From: Trogon surrucura
Lineage: Eukaryota; Chordata; Aves; Trogoniformes; Trogonidae
Assembly: GCA_020746105.1 (NCBI GenBank)
Contig: CM036633.1
Coordinates: 9,718,501-9,782,500 of the forward strand
DNA: 64,000 bases
Direction: 5' to 3'
Program-made: the position numbers and the translations under genes
In this document: positions 1 through 26,100 of the stretch, piece after piece
Position numbering within the stretch: position 1 is the first letter of the stretch
Layout: every line of letters begins with the position of its first letter
Notes under the pieces: model-generated
What the model saw: the letters and a program-made list of their open reading frames with translations, nothing else
Database searches by the model: none
Told to the model about the DNA's origin: nothing

Positions 1-650
1 TCTAGGCATAATTTGTGTCCTGTCCGTGATTCCAAGCCCCTGCTTCTGCTTGTGGCTGAGATGTTAAAATGCCTTGGTGCAGAAAGAGATCTGAGTCGTG
101 CGGATCTGGAGGTCTTTGCCCACTTTCCAGAAAGGTGCCAGTGCAGCAGCCTTCTCTTTCGCATGTGTTCTTCCTGGCCAGAGCTTTGGGAAAATCGTCC
201 CTTTCCTAAACTGATCTGATACCTGGAATAGTCAACCATAAACTCTAGCAGATTTTCGAGTAAACATGGATATCTTAAATACATTGTGTATTCAGTTGTC
301 AGAGCCACTTCACCTTTGTTTAGAAAGTTTCTAGTGTGCTGTTCCTTCAGTTATTGTTCACTCATTTTTCTTTTGCATGTATTTTTCTCCTGAAAGAGAG
401 GAGGAGGTCAGACTGGTCATTCTGGGTTTCGTAGGTTTTGTTTTGCTTTGCTTAATGACTGATGCTTTTGCGATTCCACCAACTTCAGCTGTACTGCAGT
501 GAGGTGACTTGTTAGAATATCGATTTGAGGGAAATAATAATACAAAGGAGACTGGAAGATGCATGGCTCTTCCAAAAATGAGATGGAAAATTATGAAGCA
601 GCTGTGTTGGTGAAAAGCTGGCATTACATTCTGTGTTTGTTTAGTTGTAG
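1..650 (+). other. ZMYND8: ZMYND8 intron (upstream part outside window)
   Basis: No exon is recognisable before the acceptor at 649-650. The short open frames here show no conserved protein motif. Confidence 0.8.
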
Positions 651-12895
<12,245 letters not shown>

Positions 12896-13559
12896 GACAA
12901 TTGTGTTTCTTTGTGACTGAGACAGGTGACACACACGGTATGCTTTGGGTTTCTCCGGTTTTTTCAAGAAACTTCACAATTTTTTATTAAACTGTTTTAG
13001 AAGAACGTTCTGTGTTCCTGGACTTCCAGTTTCATTTCAATCTGGATGAAAATTCATTTCTGCACAGTCTCCAGATGATAGGTAATTTCACGTATGTTGG
13101 GATCTTCTGTCTCGGAAGTTCGGGACCTTTGAATCCAAGCCTGTCAAATCTGAGGGAAAAAACCAAAGCAGCACTGGCAGCCTGTTAATTAGACACTATT
13201 TATGTATAAAACTCAGTAGCATCCATTTCCTTTCAGTTTTAACAGCGGCAAAGGCTCATTGCTTGTCGTGTAACCTTTACGCATCGCTTGGATGGGGGCT
13301 GAGCTAACGGGCATAGTCTCGCTGGGCCTGTCTGGGGGGGCAGAAATGGGGACTTGCTTTCATCTTTCAGCTACAGCCTCGGGTTTAAACCGATTGTGCA
13401 GCTGTGCCTTAAATGAAGGCATCTTAAAAATAAGGAAATTTCTGGTTTTCTTCCCCCTTAAAAAATCATTTTTAGAGAAAATGGCAGTCTTGAGTCTTTG
13501 CCCAGTGTTAGCTCTGCTGAGCTGCTCCGCCCAGTTGGGCACCTGCAGGACAGGGGCTA

Positions 13560-13800
13560 CATGCTGGGAAATGGGGTTTGTTTGCCTGGCGGTGATCAGG
13601 TGGGAGCGCTGTGACCCCGGAATGTGGGAAGGGGCCTCACCGCCGGGTTTGGTCAGGCGCCTCCCGGGGAGGAGTTCTGCCCTTCCTGCTCTCTGGGGCC
13701 GGCGGTGGGGCCCGGCTGCCCCCCGGTGGCCAGCGGGGAGAGCTGCGGGCAAAACCCAGCACAGCACCGGGGTTGTTGCTCTTCCCTCCTCACCGGTGAC
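13560..13800. other. GC-rich patch in intergenic region
   Basis: A dense G+C segment (for example CTGCCCCCCGGTGGCC) lies in AT-rich surroundings. Open frames in several registers reflect the lack of AT-rich stop codons and are not taken as genes. Confidence 0.45.
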
Positions 13801-15718
13801 GGGTTTTCACAACCGTGTTCTTTGTGGCTTTCGGGTTATTTGACAAAATGCAATGTTCCACTGTTGCATCCCAATGATCCAAAGCTGGGCAAGGCCCAAG
13901 CGTGATTTTTCTCAAAGCTGTTTTCAGAAATGATTCGGATCCAGGTTCTGGTTTAGCAGAAGGAAGAAGTTTGAAGGTATTCTCTTTCGGTGTTTTTCAG
14001 TGGCTCTGTTGGTTGTTAAGAGCAATATTTACTTTGTGCTGCACTCCGTGACTTAGGAGCAGTGGCAGTTGACAGCAGATGGGTGCAGAGACCCTGAGGA
14101 TAAGGATAAGATTGGTGTGTGTGGGGGGAAGTGTTTTGTTCAGTCCTTCACCTGAAGAGGGTGAGGGAAGAGCAGGTGTGGATCAGACCCTGCAAAATTC
14201 AGAACCGGGCTTTTGCAAAAGGAGCGTGTTACGTGTGTGCAGTGTGGCAGGTCACAGTGTGGTCCCAGGTTTTCCAGGAAGTGGGTTTGTTACTTCTCAC
14301 TGTTAAGTTCCCTGTTCTCAGGATAAAGGGCATTCACACCTCAATCTGCTGTTGCTCTCTGTACGTTCTTCAACAACACAGACAGCTGAAACTCAGGAAA
14401 AAGTAAAGAATTTCCAGGTTTTGTTCTACTCGCACTTTACATATTGAAATAAATGGTTCGTTATCAAATTTTGTCTTTTAAAAATAATCTATTAGCTTCT
14501 TATTTAGAATCCTGGTATGCAAGAGAACCTTATGGTGAAAAGTGGAAAAGGAAGGATACTTTGAATACTTTTTGCACAGTGCCTTCTAAATAAAATCCGT
14601 TGAGTATTATTAGATATGAAGCTTTAATAACACTAAAGCTAATTAAAACTTCAGGGATAAAACCTTGGCTCTGATAAAGCCCACAGTATATTCCTTAAGA
14701 ACAAGCACAGTAAGTGAGGAAGGTCCTTACTGGACAGAGAAGAGATGGTGGGGAAACACCAGAGGAGAAGGAAAAGGTAACACGGCAGCATTAAACAGTC
14801 CTAGGAAAAGCAGGAAGAATGACTCTGGCCCCTACTTAGGACCCGCGCGTTGGGATGCCAGGTCCCAGCACCTCCGTGTGAAGTGACGTACGTGTGTCTG
14901 ACAAACACGTGTTCCTAAGGCAGGGGTACAGCACCCTCGTCAGCCCCGTTACCCGCGGGTAAGAAAGATCCATGGGGAAATCGCTTACAGCAACGGTTCG
15001 TGAAGCGTGAGCAGGCACTAAGAGAAGAGGCCCAAAGCTCTGCTGAGAACTTTGGAGACAGAAACGAGAGCTTGAGAATCTCTAAATACATCCAGAAAGC
15101 AAAACTAAGAAGCTTTGGGGGAAAAAAATAGTCAGTACTCAGATAATTGACTCAATTAGGGCAGGTGTTAAATTTGGAATTTCAAGGAAGGGCAATTAGC
15201 TGATTGACAGGGTGTTAAAAGCTGAAGTTGTGCTTTCTTAGGAGGCTGCCTGGCATTTGTTCCTTTTTCAAAGGTTTTATTTACAGGTGCGCTTATCTCG
15301 CAAGCATCAGTCAATTCTCCATCGAGTTTGATTTCTTTGACTTGTGATGAAACTTCCTATCTGTGACAGTCTTACAGCTGGAAAACCTCGAGGGAAAAAT
15401 TCTGCCAGACTTGCTTCTCTCAGCAGTCCCTGAGACAAGCAACACCTCTGCTAGAAAAATCACATTTTGTTTTGTGGTGTTCTCAGCCAAGAGCAGCTCT
15501 TTACCCCCAAAGCTTGTATTTAAGGGATGGGTTTTGGTCACTTCTGCTCTTGACAAGTACAGCTATAATGTGTTTTATAGCTGCTCCGTGGCTGCTACCT
15601 TTTGAGCTGAAGACAGTTCAGACTGAGATCAGATTTTCTGGTTTAGTCTGGCACAAAATTCCCTTTCAGAACTAGCAATGAATACATTTCCTGAGGTTAA
15701 ATGTTTTTAGACGTCAGG

Positions 15719-15757
15719 ATTCATAGAATCAGAGAACAATTTCAGTTGGAAGAGACA
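15719..15757 (-). repeat. Short CR1-like remnant
   Basis: The + strand reads TTCATAGAATCAGAGAACA, then TTTCAGTTGGAAGAGACA. This resembles the reverse complement of a CR1 3' end, with the same orientation as the copy at 4938. It is short and diverged. Confidence 0.6.
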
Positions 15758-16339
15758 CCCAGGCTTACACAGCACTTGTGTCACACTTGTAACTTGGGTA
15801 GCCCTTACTTGTTTGATCTTGATGCACACACCACAGATAAGGCGATTCTATTACTTGTGGCATCTCTCTAACACCTTGTTCCAGTGGGGCTCTGATCCTT
15901 CTGAGGTTATTTGGTGCCACAGCAAGCGAGAATGAGCAGTTCTGAAAGTGAATTAGAGATTCACTTAGAGGCCCAGAGAAGTACAATATTCTGACAACAA
16001 GAATGAACAGGCCAGCTCAGCAGAGATCCTAAAGCTGAAGCTTACTTGTAGATGCATTTATTTACATAAAAATAAATATGCACACGTGCAGCATTTGCTT
16101 GCGCTTCGTCTTCCTTTGCAGGACAAGCGAGATTTGCTGGGTGCCCACGTTCTCTCTCAGCAGCCACCGTCGCTGCCTGCAGTCTTTGCCCCACCAAGAG
16201 ACCGAAAGCTGGCACCTGAGGGGCTCTGCTCAGAGTCCTCCTCGCCTAACGCCACCTTGACAGGGGGAGCGTGTGCTCTGCGTGTAGCTCTACGTCCAAG
16301 AGTGGCTGGAGAGAAGAGAAGGCAGGTAATCTAGTCCCC

Positions 16340-17131
16340 CAAAATGTAAACATGTTTTTATTCAATGCCTTTCACTCATCACAAGGTATTTTCCCCACCC
16401 CCAGCCCCCAAAACCATGATGGCAGCATAAGGCACCATGTAGACACATGCACAGTCCACGTACCATCTACGCAAGATTTAAAAACACAGCTATAGTTCTT
16501 ACCAACAGTACCATGTGTCCTCATTATTAATGTACACAACATGATTTTCCCCAGAGTTTGGTCTGGAGAAATGAACTATTAATTTAGAATGGTAAGACCT
16601 TCCCCACCCACCCACCCCAAAAAGCCAGATTAAAAACACAGGTACAGAGCTTAATACCAGAGTAATGAGATTAGTTCATAAATTAAAAAAATACAAAAAA
16701 AAAAATCAACAGTTTCACTCATTTTGTCAGAAGGTCCCATGTGATGTGATGTCCTGTGCAGAGACTCCTTACTGTGTCCTCTTCCCCTTTCAAAAGCAAG
16801 AAAAATGACAAGTAGACCCAAGGCTTCTAGAGTTTGTCATTGATGGCAAACGGGCAGTTACAGCTTCATGTGTCCGGCTTAACCGTGTAACTGCAGCATC
16901 TCCAGCGAGTTCTCTGAAGGCTTTTCCTCTGTCCAAAGGAAGAAAGACTTGATACAATGTTCTTTGGCTGCAAGTTCTTAAAGGATTCCACTGAAAGGGT
17001 TCTCCTTCAAAAAAAAGAAAAACTGCAGTTGCTGTGGGATTTTTTTTTTAACTAAGAAAATGTTGAGGAATAGGCGGAACCGATGTAACAGTTTGAGTGA
17101 AGCCCTCACAGTGCTAAGATGTTGGGGTCTG
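16340..17131 (-). other. EYA2: EYA2 3' UTR (end estimated)
   Basis: About 790 bases lie between the stop and the inferred cleavage site just past the AATAAA signal. It includes A/T homopolymers around 16690 and 17040. No splice sites were noted. Confidence 0.75.
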
Positions 17132-20100
17132 CTACAAATATTCAAGTTCCAAGGCGTGACGAAGAGCTTCCAGGTCAGCGTGACAAGAGATTCTCCAGAA
17201 TGGCATGTTGTGCTAGAGTGAAACCAAAAGAGGGTATTTTTTGGTTTTTGTTTAATACTGAGATCAAAACAACTTTCTAAGTTTGCACCCTCAAGAATAG
17301 AGCTTTGTACTTGGGCCACCAGGTTGTCACAGTGTCACAGGCAAGGAGGCTCATCGGGACGAAGGGAGGAGTGGGATGTGTCTATTTGCTGGGACGTTCC
17401 TCCTGTCCAGAGAGGAAGAGAGATCCTCCGCAATTTAGGAGTGTCCTGCTCCAGAGATGATGGAGGATGTGGGCTGCCCTTCTGAAGGTACAAGCTACTA
17501 AACTCTACTCTCCTATGTTTTTGGGGTTTGGTTTTTTTTAAGACTAGGACTGCGCCTAGATATGCCTAGTACGTCTAGAAACAATATTAGGTGAACATCA
17601 CTAGTGAAAGCTGTTAACCGCTTCACAGACAAGTGAATGATATCCAACACAAAAAGGAGTCATTAAAATTGACAAAAATGTAAACAACAGAATAAAACGT
17701 CACAGAGTCAACATGCCTTCTATCAATTCCCTTTCCAAGTGAACTGAGACAGCAGGTCATACTGCATTTTCTGGGAATGTAGGAACAGGTATCCTTGCTC
17801 ATATTAGGGTACCACTGCTGCCTCTCTGAAAGGTGCGACAGTAAGACAGCCTGTCCCCAAAAACCTTGCCCAGTTCCTGTTTTTGAGACACTGTCTTATA
17901 TGCTTCTCCTGCCTCCCTGTTTCACAATTTATATTGCTCTGATAAATCGTAAGTCACGTATACAAAAGTTCAAGTTCTAACCAGCCAATTCCATTTGAAA
18001 TCTTAGCTTTTGTACAATATCTGGAAAGGTCAACTACCTGTGACCTACTATATCTTCTTTCTAATATCCCAATTAATGTCTCGAAAATTGTGAATATACT
18101 CAACAAAACCAAGACTTGTGCCTCAAAGAGGACAATGTTTAGTGCTGTGAAACAAGTGCAGTTCAAGTATGCAGGGGACCCAAGGTAGAAACTGTTAATC
18201 TGGTAAAATACAAAGAGTGCTCTGAAAACATAATTGTGACAACATAGTTCTGCAATCAATAGCAATAGCTGAGATCCCTGTGGTTGCCTGCAGAGAGATA
18301 ACCTCAAAACAGAACTTGCTTTTAGATGTTAAATACGACTTCTTGCTATGTTCTGGTGAGCCGGGCTCTGAGCTGGCTTTGTTTCTTCTCCAAAATAGTT
18401 GAAGCAATTTTACTTTAGATCAAAGACACAGCTCATTTCTGCACTTAGATTTTACAACAGCATTTGGGGCTGTGGTTTTCTCAGCTTCATCCCAAAACAC
18501 TGGTCTGTGTGCAGTCAGCGGTATGTACGCAGTAACAATGGTACAGAAAGCCTCCCTTCCAGCATGGGAATAAAATTTCCGAGTATTTTAGAACTGTAAA
18601 TAATTCAACTGTAAACATACTGCTTCTGGATAAATAGCCTAGACAAAGCTGTGGGGACTACGTACTCCCGACAGATGAGTCTGGTGAAGGGAGATGTTTG
18701 TTTTCCAAGTATACCTACCTGTGTGAAAAAAATCCCACTGGTTCCAAATGTTTGTTTTACAGGGTGTCTATTTACACTCCTCTAATGTTTTAGTACAACT
18801 CAAGCTTCCTTCTGTTGCCTATCAGTAACCAAGTATTTCCTTGAAACTATCTATTGGTGCGTGCAGAGACAGCAAGTGAACACAGACATCTGAAGTGACT
18901 GGAATCCATTGCTCTGCCACTTCACTTTGAGGGGAGAAGTTATTTCCTTCTCCCTCCCTCTCCCCTGCTTATTAAACCCCATCCATTAAATTATCTACTT
19001 TTCTTTCGTAAATGAGAAGAAAACTTGGCCTCCCAGCCACTCCTGTTGTTCAGCATTTACAGATTTATCACTCATCAGACAGGTGAAGAAAAATGACCCA
19101 CTAAAATGGAGATATTATCAGTGCTGTCAGCAAAACAGTGAAAGGGTCTCTGCCTGTCCCCCTCCCTTTTTTTTTTTTTTGTACACAGCTCAGGTGTGTA
19201 GAAGCCTTGACTAATGATTGTTGTCATCAATCAAAGGAGGTGACAGCCCAGCAAAGAATGTGCTCTACTAATGGGAGAGCTGCTTAGGCCAGGAGACATA
19301 AGCAGGAGAGCTCTTGAAATCCTGGCACAGAAGATTGTTGAACCGTCCCACTTCTTCAACCAGCCCCAGAGCCCTGGCAGCCTTTGATGCAGTCATGTTC
19401 ACTGACCCACTGCCTTTGAAGTACGGCACTGGGCTGACAAAAGCAGCAGCCTATTATCACTTCATTCCCAGCCATGCAGTTTGGACTTTTCTCTGACAGC
19501 TCCTTAACCCTTTGTGAACTGAAGAACCATCTGTGGATTGAGCTAGTTTTTCAAGGTAGGTGTGGCTACTGTTGCTTCCAGTGAGCAGAGGAAATAACAC
19601 TACAAAAAAGAGGGTTCCTGCTGCTTTGTAGACAACCTGAGATACAATTCTGTGGACAGAACATATGCCCAGCACCTTATTTGGTGGGATCTCCTTGCTC
19701 ATGGGCTTGTGCACCAAATTAGCTCAAATTTGCTTGGAAAGTCTTTGCAAGATCTTAATTTGGAATGAGATCTCAGGTCTTCCAGCACAAGGTTCAGCTG
19801 CAAAGCTCAGTTCCTGTGTAGTATTTTGTACATCACCTGAGCTACCACAGTCATCTGTGCGCCTATTAAAAATACAACTCGTTTGCTGAAGATGGGTGGG
19901 ACTCATGCAGCCAGTTCCTGCATCTCAGCTCACGCTGAGGTGAAGCAAACACATCTCACTTACATATCTCCAGTAAGTCACATCAGGAGCACAAGACCTA
20001 AGATGCACAAAGACATCTTGTAAATAACATCTGCCACTACTGAACTGTATTCCTGTCCGTGTAAAGGCAAATAAATGGAGATTCCAGGCAAGCTTCTGTT

Positions 20101-23100
20101 CTGAAGTTCAGGAAATTAAAACTTTGGCTGTTCAATTCTCCTGCTGCACAGTTCAGTTTATGTATCTGTTGCTCTCCATGTTTCTACCATTCCTACACTG
20201 ATACCCCACATACCTGGCAGGAGGCATTCCTGGCTGTGTACAGCCCATTCCCTGCCCATGTTCCCCCACACCCTCTTCAAATCACTGTAAGCACATCAAT
20301 TTTGGTCTTCTATGCTCTGGAGCTCCAGCTTCTCTCCTCTTAAGTCTACTCCAAACAAAGAAGCTTCAACTGGTCCCTAAAACTCCAGTTCTCATTTTCC
20401 AGGGAGTGGACTGTGGATACTAATGCCTGGAGGACTCAACTGGCCACACAGGTTCCTCCAATTCATTCTTCCTAAGGCTGCCCGTGTCAGTGGGCCACAG
20501 CTGTGCAGTAAGCATGAAGTATTACTGAGGGCCTGTTTGTTACTCCTGTCCATTTTGTTTTCACCACTTCTGTTCTACTTTGTATTCAGTACATGTTCCT
20601 AATTTCATGTTGCTTGTGAAATTAATCACATTGATCCTTAAATCACTGATAAAAGACAGCAGCTCAGTACTAGTCCTTTGGTAGTCACTCTAATCACGTT
20701 ACATGTTATGATGTCAATGAGTCATAAATATAAACACATGTACGTATATATGCATCTTCTAATAAGTAATTAAAAATAATTCTTATAATCTGGAATTTAC
20801 AAAAGCAACCTGTATAGATCACTAATTCACCCCGCTTGCTCGTCTGAGATCACACACTGGAATTTTCCTTTTCATGTGCTTAAAGCCACCTTTATTAAGC
20901 AGGAATGATTCCTGGAACATGTGACACGGTGACTATCTGAAAAATTGCATGAGCTGCCAATGTGTGTGGGGATTTACAGTACAAAATTTCTCACAAGGTT
21001 GTTGAGTATTTGCATATTAAGAAATGAGACCAACTGTAAACTGTTTCAAATGGAAGGAGCTTCAGTAAATACTTAAGAAAGGGTCACTGAAATGAAAACT
21101 TGGGAGAATCCAGCATGACATCCACAAACTGTACCTTTTTTGCTCCCTGTTCCTCTTCAACACCATCTCCTATTACAATGTACACGGCTTTCCTTCCAAA
21201 CCTTTGCATTATTCTTTCAAAACAGCTCTCTTTCCCTAAGCAACAGAAGAGAAAACATTTTGTTTAAATCTGGACACATACAGCAGGTGGGACTGACATT
21301 CAGGTTCTGGAAGTGGAGTTGGGACCTAACTGAACTTGCTGCTACATTCCTCTTTTTTTCTTTTGAAATCAGAACTTAACTGAAATCCTCATCTGAGATG
21401 GATTCTCTCTATCTCATGACAGTTACTATCATTTTCCTTATCAGGCAAGAACTTCAAGCGCTGACAGTTTTCCATAAGCTTTGTGACTTTGATGCGCTGC
21501 TTAGACCGAGAGTCGGTAGAGTGATCTGACACTCATGGTATTGAGTTTCAAAAGCGCTCTTCTGTTTGTTCTGGTTGCAGTAAAAACATGAAGGTACAAA
21601 CCTCAGTGGTTCAAACACTTAGAGCAGAGAGGACAGAACACAAAAAAAGCCCACACCCTACTAGTATTTATAAAGATCAGTCAGCACACGTGATCTCTCT
21701 GCAAGAATGAGAGGATCCAAACAGTGTTTCTGTATGTAAGAGGTCCAAGCAGAGAGTCTTCCCCCCAGGTGGGTGCAGTTGAACATCCCACATGCAGCAG
21801 ATGCTCCACAGGGGGGTATTTTTCAGGCTCACCTCCCCATGGAGACACCTGGGAAGACTTTCCCTGTTTTTTCTTCTTGCAGCCTGTACTAGCTTAAGTG
21901 TGGGCAGTCAGGATGTGAATTAGAGGTGTGTAAACACGGAGCTAAAAGTAGAGCTTGTACATTGCCTGTTGTGATCAGGTTGGATGGATATTCCTGACTC
22001 AGGGACAAAGTTTCAGTTTATCTTTGTCACCAACCTAAGGTAGTTTGCTCTTACCTGTTTTTGTTGCACTGTAAATGTTTTCAATGGGGAAGACAGTGCC
22101 CAGTCCATAGAGAAGCACTTTAGCGAGAGCTGGTATAAGCTGAGTTGTGGTGACCAAGACATTCACACAGTTAGGCCTAGAAAACAAAAGTTAGCAGAAG
22201 TGGCAATCTGTGTTTCTCTCTTGTACTCTAGACTGAAAGATGCCAGGAAGCAAACTTTTCTTGCAATTGGAAGTTCTCAAGCCACTGGGAGATGATGCAG
22301 CTAGAGCCAGATAATGTGAGTACTGGTAACATCCTTTTGTCAACTTAATAGAATGAAAAAAACTTAAACCAAAGTAGCAGCAGTGGTGCAGCCTTACTGC
22401 ATGCATGCCAGCATCTATTCTGCGGGAATTTAAACACCACGTAGTTGTGTCTGTGCTGGGTTCTTCAAATGAACGTGTTCAGGGATAGAAGGGCCCTTTT
22501 CTCCCTTTCCAACTCTAGTAAATCTGCTCACACGACAAGTGTGCCATAGATGAGGTAGCCAAGGGGAGGCAAGACAAAGGACTGTTTTCTTTTTTGTTCA
22601 TCATCCCAAGCTCATCCCAGCCTTGGATAATCCAGTCTGGCAGATGTGTGCAGACTGGCCTCCCACAGTCTGCTAGTTTGGCCACTAAAGTCCTGTAAGT
22701 GTGTCTCCATTTGTTTAGAGGGGGGAAAAAAGGGGGAAGCAAAGGAGATCCTGGATCAAGCCTGTAGGCAACTCTTTAAGCTGTTCTTACCGGGAATGTA
22801 TCAAATTCAGTGCCTTCAGAGCATGTGTGAGCCAGAGATCAGTCAGCGCTTCGAGTTCTGCTCTTAACTGCAGCCAGGTTTCCCTCTTGGGAGCTCCTAT
22901 TAAACCTGTAAGCAGGGAAAGCATCTTTGCAGAAGCACAGCGAGGGAGCTGCAGGGCTTTGTCTGCAGAAGGCCACAGGGCTCCTGTGTCCTGCACCCTC
23001 TCTCTCCTGCTGCCCTTTTCTTGGATGACAGAGCTGAAGCCAGGATGGGTTTGTTTCTCCTGAAAAGCTATGCACCATTTCCAGTACATGCGGGTAGGCT

Positions 23101-26100
23101 ATTCCTCCAACCAAAAAATGGTTGTGGTGATACTCGTTGAGTTTTGCTTCTTTCTCTTTCTAATCAGAGACCTGGCACTGATGTTCTAAAAGAGAGGCTG
23201 AGCAGCCTATTGGAAGAACTGTCAGGAACCAGCTGAGATGAAGGAACCCAGGACATCCTGATACCTGGCGGTATTGTTTTGGGGGAGATAAAAAAAGTAG
23301 TTGTAAGAGTTCCTTGAGACAGAGATCAGTCATATGTTCTGTGGAAAAAAACACCCCGTATTCAGTTTTGAGCTATTTGCTTGCTTACTAAACATTTTGG
23401 AAAATGGTAAAAGGTTGCTTTCCTGCCAAAGAAATCACAAAATAAAGCCCCATACTTGGACCTGAGTCCTTTTCAGACCACTAAACCAGGTATTTTAGCA
23501 CATCTCCTGTGAATCCTGTGCAGGCTGATGCAACACTTGCTCAGCTCACCATAAACTATTCTCATCATGACGCTCTCTACACCTCCTCCACAGCATGTCC
23601 CCAGCAGGGTCAGAAGTTATTTGGGAAGATGAAAGGCACGCTTGATGCCTGGCCACAGCCACTTACCCCCTACGTTGTTTTTGTAGGTGTTGTACATCTC
23701 TTTCACGCGACGATAGCGGAATGCTAATTTCCTCATCCAGTCAACTCCCCCATGGACACCCGAGCCCAGACACAGATTCGCACTGGCAGTTGAACTGTGA
23801 AAGCCATCCGCGGAGAAGTTATATGTGCTGGGAAAGGGAGGAGGGAAGGGGAGAGGTCAGTATAATTACAGCCTATACAGTGCCCGCAGGGAGTGGAAAC
23901 AACTGAAAAGAAACGTGGAGACAAGTGGCAGCAGAGATACGTGCACGACACCCAGCTGGAGTTCACCTCTAGCACGGTTACTAGCACAGATTTGAAAAAT
24001 GTTCTTATAGCAAACACAACACAGGTTGTTTAGCACTCCTTGCCAGTTCTGAGGTTCTCTGGACTACAGCACATCTGACCGTCCTCAGGGTCACTGAAAT
24101 TCCTCGCCTGCCTCTCACCCAGGCTGCTAAGGTAACTACAGAAACACTCACAATCCTAAATGAGAAAATTCTGGTGTTCTCTTTCTGACCGCTTGGCTAT
24201 ATTGATAAACAGGCTCTGGCCATGCATTAGATCATATGTTTATACGTACACAATGATCTAACTTACACATTTGGTGCAGTTTTGGTACACATTTCTCCCA
24301 GTGACAAGGCTCTGGCAAGGTCCACAGCCCTCACTACTACGGCCATTCATTACAGATTGGGCATTGGGAAACCTTTCAATCTGGTTTTGAAGTGTTTTGG
24401 CCACACCTGTGCCAAGTGGCTGGCCAAATCGCAGCAGAAATGGGTATAGTCTGACTGGTGTTCAACCTAGTTTTTAGATGCATTTCCCGGAATGGTTCAA
24501 AGCTTAGTCTAGTCAGGGCTTGACAGTAGGCACAGGCATACTCATGTGCAAAAGGGGACTCTGCGCTTTTGCATGTTTAATAAATGCAGACAGCATGGAG
24601 CCACAGAGGGGAGAGGGCGCGTGGCTGAGAATGTTATTTTACATCACTGACCAGCTCCCTGCTATTTTCAAGCAGCTGGGGACTACCTGACCCGAGACTT
24701 TGAGCCTGGAGATCCCATACCTTAGATCTTGACCGTTATCATCTGATGATACATCATCTATGTGGATCTGGTCACAGTCCTGAGACGCATATGAAAAAGA
24801 AAACAGCAGTTAGTACATGCTTTCAATAAAATTTCAAAAGAATGTAATGAAAAATTACTTTAAGGATAATATTAAGGAGATACAATCTTAGATACTGCTA
24901 CTATTGTCCGGCATAGTCTAGCCAGTTAATACTTAGGAACAAGTATCACGCAGCACTTGCACAGAATATGAATAGACAGTGTGCGTGAGATCTGCTGTTA
25001 TCTAAGGGCACAACAGCTCTTGAATAATACAGTAAGTGAAATTCCTTCCTGTGTAGACAGGAGGTAGAGAGATGCTTGTGTTTCAGCCAGTAAAACTGTG
25101 TTTCTTGAACTCTGTATGCATGATAAGGCAGAGATTTGGCAGCCTTTTTCCCTGTGGGAATACTGCTTTGGACGGTGTATGGCCACATAATTACAAGGGG
25201 AGAAGATCTGTCCCAAATGAATTTCCAGAGGTGCCTGTCCTGCTGGTGTTCTCCCGGTTTGTTCTGAGGGGGCTGAGCTCCCTTTGATGTGCAGAGATGC
25301 TGGGCTGAAGCCCTGCCAGCAGCACCCTTTCGTAGCCCCAGCCCCAGCCAGAGTTAAGGAATAATGTGTGTCAGTAACGAGGAAATCTATGCACAGGAAA
25401 TTTAATCAGAAAATATACTTGGAGCTCAGCCTGCATGAAGTATGTACTCCAGATCTTATCTTCCAAAATTCTTCATTGTTTGAATGGTGGAGGCCCTGCC
25501 TCAAAAATGTGAGAAATGTTATTTCTTTGGTTTCTTTTCTAGTCTTAGCATTAAGACTGGAAAGAGAAAAATCAGGCAGCTTCTCCCACCAGCTTAAATC
25601 TCCTTTCTCCATGACCCTTGCAGGTAAGAACAAAACAGAATGCCTTCAAGCTGACGAACACTGTCTTTTGTTCTGATTCATTTTTCAACAGAGGTAAAAG
25701 CACTTGGTGCAACAGGACTCTGAGGTCAGAACAACTGCAGGTAACCAAAGTACAGTTATATTCACCACTTCAGTACTCTGTAAACCACAGCATTTGTCTT
25801 ACTTCCTTATGCAATTATGAGTTTTATGAATTACTTTAAACTAGCCCCTTGCAAAAAAAGAAAAAAAACACCCAAACAAGTAACCTGACTTGCCATCAAT
25901 GGCAAAATGCCACAGATAGTTCTTGTCCATAATCACGAGATTAATTCTGCAGCATTTATTTTAAGTAATTCTCAGACACACATTTTTCTTGTTCCTATCT
26001 CATCAGCCCTCTTATCAGCCCATCACTGGGGTGTACATTTCCGTATATAACTGGAGCCAAGTGGGTGAAGAGCAGATCTCTGCTGACACCCCTCTCTCTC

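Larger units (their letters stand above)
12896..16339. other. Intergenic gap between convergent ZMYND8 and EYA2
   Basis: About 3.4 kb separates the inferred 3' ends. It holds a GC-rich patch (about 13560-13800) and a short CR1-like remnant near 15720. The open frames over the GC-rich patch have no recognisable domain. No gene is supported. Confidence 0.75.

Noticed and set aside
13292..13843. A 183-codon + strand open frame and overlapping frames over the intergenic GC-rich patch
   Set aside because: Several registers are open at once because the DNA is GC-rich. No domain, initiation context or splice support was seen.
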